Positions 7,010 through 10,122 of a stretch of 10,122 bases of DNA are shown in pieces (position 1 is the stretch's first letter; each line of letters opens with the position of its first letter). This DNA comes from CAZTDU01 sp050248795 (GTDB lineage Bacteria; Pseudomonadota; Gammaproteobacteria; Burkholderiales; SG8-39). Position numbers and translations under genes: made by a program. Below the pieces are notes generated by a model that was not told where the DNA came from, searched no databases, and worked only from the letters and a program-made list of their open reading frames with translations. The DNA is taken from the NCBI GenBank assembly GCA_050248795.1, contig JBFWRS010000080.1, forward strand, positions 1-10,122. The letters run 5' to 3'.

Positions 7010-7031
7010 GTGCGCATCGTACAATGCCGCG
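7010..7031. promoter_or_regulatory. Compact bidirectional promoter with overlapping -10-like elements
   Basis: Only 22 bases separate two divergent ATG codons. On the plus strand TACAAT (7020-7025) is followed by exactly six bases and the ATG at 7032. On the minus strand TACGAT (7021 down to 7016) is followed by exactly six bases and the ATG at 7009. The two hexamers overlap on the self-complementary TA at 7020-7021. With standard spacing, both transcripts would begin at or next to the A of the start codon, and neither gene has a Shine-Dalgarno in the gap. No convincing -35 box is visible on either side. The element positions are seen directly; promoter activity is inferred. Confidence 0.45.
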
Positions 7032-7571
7032 ATGAAACCGCAACGCGTCCCCTCCGCCGAGTTCGAGCCCGCGCTGCAGGCTCGCCTCGAGGAACTCTGG
7101 GGCAAGCCGGTCAACCTCTACCGCGCGCTCGGCAACCACCCGGCGCTGGTGGCGGCGTGGACCGAATTCGCCAACGCGATCCGCCACGACAGCCGCACGC
7201 CGCGCAGCCTGCGCGAGCTGATGATCCTGCGCGTGGGGCAGCTCGCGCGCTCGGAGTACGAATGGGCGCATCACCTGCGCATGGCGCGCAAGGCCGGCGT
7301 GCGCGAGGCGCAGATTGCCGCGCTGGCGCACTGGCGCGGCTCGGCCGAGTTCGACGCCGCCGAGAAGGCGGCGCTCGAGCTCGCCGAGGCGGTGGCGGCG
7401 TGCAACGTCAGCGACGAGGTGCACGCCGAGGTGAAGCGGCATTTCGACGACGCGCAGTTCATCGAGCTGTCGCTGACCGCGGGCTTCTACGCGCTGGTGG
7501 TGCGCATGCTCGATGCGCTGCGCGTGGAGCTGGACGAAGACGTGCGCGACCATTCGCCCAGGCTGCCCTGA
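7032..7571 (+). CDS. Carboxymuconolactone decarboxylase (CMD/AhpD-like) family protein
   Basis: The 179-residue protein carries a CMD-type helical domain: LRELMILRVGQLARSEYEWAHH (about residues 60-81) followed by LRMARKAGVREAQIAAL. Members include gamma-carboxymuconolactone decarboxylase of the protocatechuate pathway and the AhpD peroxidase-type disulfide reductases. The AhpD-type CxxC is missing: SEYEW occupies that place and the only cysteine is at about 124. A thiol-peroxidase role is therefore unlikely, and the E75/E77...H80/H81 arrangement resembles the decarboxylase-like branch. It is longer than PcaC-type enzymes (about 130 residues), with an extra N-terminal helix region. The start at 7032 was chosen over the in-frame ATG at 7008, which would overlap the divergent P450 start. 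No Shine-Dalgarno precedes it. The transporter gene follows after 10 bases. The exact reaction is unknown. Confidence 0.85.
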   Translation: MKPQRVPSAEFEPALQARLEELWGKPVNLYRALGNHPALVAAWTEFANAIRHDSRTPRSLRELMILRVGQLARSEYEWAHHLRMARKAGVREAQIAALAHWRGSAEFDAAEKAALELAEAVAACNVSDEVHAEVKRHFDDAQFIELSLTAGFYALVVRMLDALRVELDEDVRDHSPRLP

Positions 7572-7581
7572 GCGCGGCGCC

Positions 7582-8277
7582 TTGAGGAACTACCGCTACC
7601 ACGACTTCGTCATGGTGGCGTTCGTCACCGTGCTGGTGTGCTCGAACCTGATCGGGCCGGCGAAGATCGCGCAGCTCGACCTGCCGGTGGTGGGCCTGGT
7701 GACCTTCGGCGCGGGCGTGCTCTTCTTCCCCATCTCCTACGTCTTCGGCGACATCCTCACCGAGGTCTATGGCTTCGCGCGCGCGCGCCGGGTGATCTGG
7801 GCCGGCTTCGGCGCGCTCGCGTTCGCATCGTTCATGGCTACCGTGGTGGTGGCGCTGCCGCCGGCGCCGTTCTGGCAGCACCAGGCCGCCTACGAGGTCG
7901 CGTTCGGCAACGCCTGGCGCATCATCGCCGCGTCGATGTTCGCCTACTTCTGCGGCGAATTCGTCAATTCATACGTGCTGGCGAAGATGAAGATCCTGAC
8001 CGCGGGGCGCTGGCTGTGGACGCGCACCATCGGCTCGACCATCGCCGGCGAGGCGGTGGATTCGGCGCTCTTTTACCCGCTCGCGTTCTACGGCACCGGC
8101 ATCATCCCCGACGACAAGCTGCCGCTGGTGATGCTCGCGCAGTTCGTCGCCAAGGTCGGCGTCGAGGTGGCGTTCACGCCGGTCACCTACCGCATCGTGG
8201 CCTTCCTCAAGCGCGCCGAGCACGAGGACTACTACGACCGCACGACGCGCTTTACGCCGTTCTCGCTCAAGGCCTGA
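7582..8277 (+). CDS. yhhQ: Queuosine precursor transporter, YhhQ/VUT (DUF165) family
   Basis: YhhQ-type inner-membrane proteins import the queuosine precursors preQ0 and preQ1, used to modify the wobble base of tRNA-Asn, -Asp, -His and -Tyr. The 231-residue protein has about six hydrophobic segments (roughly 9-25, 36-56, 71-93, 114-134, 152-173, 180-209). It carries the family landmarks FPISYVFGDILTEVYG (acidic residues about 57 and 61), CGEFVNSYVLAKMK and TIGSTIAGEAVDSALF. I chose a TTG start at 7582, ten bases after the previous stop, because it gives the short polar leader RNYRYHDF before the first membrane segment. The in-frame ATG at 7612 would remove that leader, and the ATG at 7513 would overlap the upstream gene by 59 bases. 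No good Shine-Dalgarno supports any of the three, so the start is uncertain. The stop is one base from the convergent gene. Confidence 0.85.
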   Translation: MRNYRYHDFVMVAFVTVLVCSNLIGPAKIAQLDLPVVGLVTFGAGVLFFPISYVFGDILTEVYGFARARRVIWAGFGALAFASFMATVVVALPPAPFWQHQAAYEVAFGNAWRIIAASMFAYFCGEFVNSYVLAKMKILTAGRWLWTRTIGSTIAGEAVDSALFYPLAFYGTGIIPDDKLPLVMLAQFVAKVGVEVAFTPVTYRIVAFLKRAEHEDYYDRTTRFTPFSLKA

Positions 8278-8278
8278 G

Positions 8279-8809
8279 TCAGCGCTGCGCGGCGCGCAGG
8301 CTCTCCAGCACCTGCCGCAGGCGCGTGCGCGTGACGCTAGGCACGTCGTCGATGAACCAGCGCTCGTCGATCCTGACGTAATACTGGCCGGCGAGATGGC
8401 GCTCGCCTTCGAGGTGCCACACCAGCAGGCTGTGCGGCGGCATCAGCACCTCGGCGACCAGCCGGTTCCCGGGTTCGAAGTAGCGCGTGTAGAGGCGCCT
8501 GAACTCCTCCTCACCGACCGCATCGCGGAACTCGCGCAGTACCTGGTAGCGCCGCTTGGGCTCGTTCGACAGCAGCGCCGCGTCCTCGATGTTCCCCGCC
8601 GACAGGTACCGGTTCAGCAGCTTCGCGGTGCCGAGCGCGCTGTCCGGCCGGGGCGCCGCGCCTGCGTCGGCGAAGTGCGCATCCGCCGGATGCGTGCGCA
8701 CGGTGTAGGCGAACGCGTCGCCGTCGACTTCGAGGATGCGGTTGGTGTCCTCCACGGCGCCGGCGCCGAGCATCGCCAGCGCAAGCGCCGCCGCAAGCGC
8801 CAGGCGCAT
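8279..8809 (-). CDS. Small secreted protein of unknown function
   Basis: I do not recognise this 176-residue protein. It begins with a probable Sec signal peptide (MRLALAAALALAMLGAGA, cleavage near residue 18) and has no lipobox or any cysteine, so a soluble periplasmic or secreted location is likely. The mature part is mixed charged sequence with FRDAVGEEEFRRLYTRYF around 94-111 and a C-terminal block VWHLEGERHLAGQYYVRIDERWFIDD split over about 130-155. That alternating hydrophobic pattern ending in a Trp-Phe-Ile-Asp-Asp edge resembles small NTF2-like or SnoaL-like alpha+beta folds, but this is only an impression. The ATG at 8809 lies two bases after the oxidoreductase stop with no Shine-Dalgarno, so translation is probably coupled. 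Why an exported protein is attached to a cytoplasmic oxidoreductase is unclear. Confidence 0.75.
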   Translation of the reverse strand: MRLALAAALALAMLGAGAVEDTNRILEVDGDAFAYTVRTHPADAHFADAGAAPRPDSALGTAKLLNRYLSAGNIEDAALLSNEPKRRYQVLREFRDAVGEEEFRRLYTRYFEPGNRLVAEVLMPPHSLLVWHLEGERHLAGQYYVRIDERWFIDDVPSVTRTRLRQVLESLRAAQR

Positions 8810-8811
8810 GT

Positions 8812-10122
8812 TCAGGCGGCGGCGCGGGCCGGTTCGGCGCGGTAGGCGGCGAAGAGCTTTTCGCGCCGCTCCCGCGCCGCGGCGATGCTCTTCGCCTTGA
8901 CGTGGCCGTAGCCGCGGATCGATTCCGGGAGGGATGCGATCTCGACCGCGAGCCCGAGCCTGTCGCGCGACAGGCCCGCAAGCAATGCGTCGACGTCGCG
9001 CTCGTACTCGGCGATCAGCGCACGCTCGGTGCGGCGTTCTTCGGTGCGGCCGAAGATGTCCAGCACGCCGCCGCGCAGGCCCTTCAGTTTCGCCAGCAGC
9101 CGGAACGCCGGCAGCATCCACGGGCCGAAGGCCATCTTCCTCGGCACGCCGGTCTGCGGGTCTGGCCTGGCGAGCAGCGGCGGCGCGAGGTGGAAGCGCA
9201 GCTTGTAATCCCCTTCGAACATGCCCTTCACCTTCGCCTCGAAATCGCCGCTCGCGTAGAGGCGCGCCACTTCGTACTCGTCCTTGTAGGCGAGCAGCTT
9301 GGCGTAGTAGCGCGCCACCGCTTCGGCGAGCTGCGTGGTGCCGAGCTTCGCCGATTCGGCCGCGCGCACCTTGTCCACCAGCGCGCGGTAGCGCCCGGCG
9401 TAGGCCGCGTCCTGGTAGGCGGTGAGGAACTCGACGCGGCGCGCGAGCAGCTCGTCCAGGTTGCGCGAGAAGTGCTGGCCGATGGCGACCACCTCGGCGG
9501 GGAATGCGAGCCGCTTCACGCGCTCAGGGTCGGTGGCGGCGCGACGACCCCAGACGAAGCTCTTCAGGTTGAACTCCACCGCGATGCCATTCAGCTCGAT
9601 CGCGCGCTCGATCGATGCGCGCGCCAGCGGCACCCAGCCCTTCTGCCACGCGTAGCCGAGCATGAACATGTTGGTGGCGATCGAGTCTCCCATCAGGCCG
9701 GTGGCGATCTCGGCCGCGGCGACGAAGTCCACGTTCTGCGCGCCGCAGCACTCGGCGATCTCGCCTTGCAGGTCGCTGCCGGGCAGCGTCCAGTCCGGGT
9801 TGCGGACGAAATCCGCGGTCGGCGTGGCGCTGGAATTCACCACCGCGCGCGTGGCGCCGGACTTCATGCGCGAGGTCGCATCCGGGTTCGAGGTCACCAC
9901 CAGGTCGCAGCCGATCACCAGGCGCGCGTCGCCGGTGCCCAGGCGCGCGGCGTGCAGCTCGTCCGGGTGGGAGGCGAGCTTCACGTGCGACATCACCGCG
10001 CCGTACTTCTGCGCCAGGCCCGACATGTCCAGCACCGACACGCCGCGGCCCTCGAGGTGCGCGGCGACGGCGAGGATCTGGCCGATGGTGATGACGCCGG
10101 TGCCGCCGATGCCGGTCACCAG
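8812..10122 (-). CDS. Indolepyruvate ferredoxin oxidoreductase, fused large protein, C-terminal part (cut by right edge)
   Basis: This enzyme oxidatively decarboxylates aryl-pyruvates (indole-, phenyl- and 4-hydroxyphenylpyruvate) to aryl-acetyl-CoA, passing electrons to ferredoxin. The 436 visible residues have no start; the frame is open through the right edge. They begin at the gamma-domain nucleotide-loop motif TGIGGTGV, then LDMSGLAQKYGAVMSHVK, VIGCDLVVTSNPD and VVNSSATPT, typical of the pyruvate/indolepyruvate oxidoreductase gamma module. After about residue 200 comes the long C-terminal extension (YKDEYEVARLY, KMAFGPWMLPAF, IRGYGHVKAKS) found in the fused, roughly 1,150-residue IOR of Proteobacteria. 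The thiamine-diphosphate part should lie beyond the right edge. It heads the minus-strand pair with the secreted protein. It fits the aromatic amino acid theme of the window, although it is about 5 kb from hppD. Confidence 0.92.
   Translation of the reverse strand: MVTGIGGTGVITIGQILAVAAHLEGRGVSVLDMSGLAQKYGAVMSHVKLASHPDELHAARLGTGDARLVIGCDLVVTSNPDATSRMKSGATRAVVNSSATPTADFVRNPDWTLPGSDLQGEIAECCGAQNVDFVAAAEIATGLMGDSIATNMFMLGYAWQKGWVPLARASIERAIELNGIAVEFNLKSFVWGRRAATDPERVKRLAFPAEVVAIGQHFSRNLDELLARRVEFLTAYQDAAYAGRYRALVDKVRAAESAKLGTTQLAEAVARYYAKLLAYKDEYEVARLYASGDFEAKVKGMFEGDYKLRFHLAPPLLARPDPQTGVPRKMAFGPWMLPAFRLLAKLKGLRGGVLDIFGRTEERRTERALIAEYERDVDALLAGLSRDRLGLAVEIASLPESIRGYGHVKAKSIAAARERREKLFAAYRAEPARAAA

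Noticed and set aside
7010..7114. N-terminal extension of the P450 to the ATG at 7114
   Set aside because: It would overlap the first 83 bases of the CMD-family gene antisense, and its serine- and cysteine-containing translation is not P450-like. The ATG at 7009 gives a normal N-terminus.

Overview
The window is GC-rich DNA packed almost without gaps, with ten protein genes and no RNA genes, insertion sequences, CRISPR arrays or long non-coding stretches. Gene content suggests an environmental, aerobic betaproteobacterium, probably of the Burkholderiales. The pointers are a Bug-type (TctC) periplasmic binding protein, an aerobic homogentisate route, a fused indolepyruvate oxidoreductase and high GC at third codon positions. 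This placement is inference from gene families, not from a marker-gene comparison.

Left part (1-3511, all on the minus strand, transcribed right to left): a tight cluster phhB - hppD - hmgA - asnS. phhB (pterin-4a-carbinolamine dehydratase) and hppD (4-hydroxyphenylpyruvate dioxygenase) share one base. hmgA (homogentisate 1,2-dioxygenase) follows after 23 bases. After another 19 bases comes asnS (asparaginyl-tRNA synthetase), cut by the left edge. The first three serve phenylalanine/tyrosine breakdown: PhhB recycles the pterin cofactor of phenylalanine hydroxylase, HppD makes homogentisate and HmgA opens its ring. Phenylalanine hydroxylase, maleylacetoacetate isomerase and fumarylacetoacetase are not in the window.

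Centre (3582-7009): divergent from phhB is a flavoprotein aromatic hydroxylase (plus strand) that carries the residues I associate with the 3-hydroxybenzoate 6-hydroxylase active site. It converges on a minus-strand pair made of a cytochrome P450 and, 47 bases downstream, a Bug-family solute-binding protein with a signal peptide. The pair looks like uptake plus oxidation of an unknown organic acid.

Right part (7032-10122): divergent from the P450 across only 22 bases is a plus-strand pair, a carboxymuconolactone-decarboxylase-family protein and a YhhQ-type queuosine-precursor transporter. This pair ends one base from a minus-strand pair made of the C-terminal third or so of a fused indolepyruvate ferredoxin oxidoreductase (cut by the right edge) and a small secreted protein of unknown function. 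The oxidoreductase fits the aromatic amino acid theme, since it acts on aryl-pyruvates, the same class of compound that HppD uses.

I found no clear previously undescribed system. The points most worth a second look are the hydroxylase facing the homogentisate operon, the mirror-symmetric and apparently leaderless promoter between the P450 and the carboxymuconolactone-decarboxylase gene, the P450/Bug pair, the tRNA synthetase at the end of a catabolic operon, and the secreted protein coupled to the oxidoreductase.
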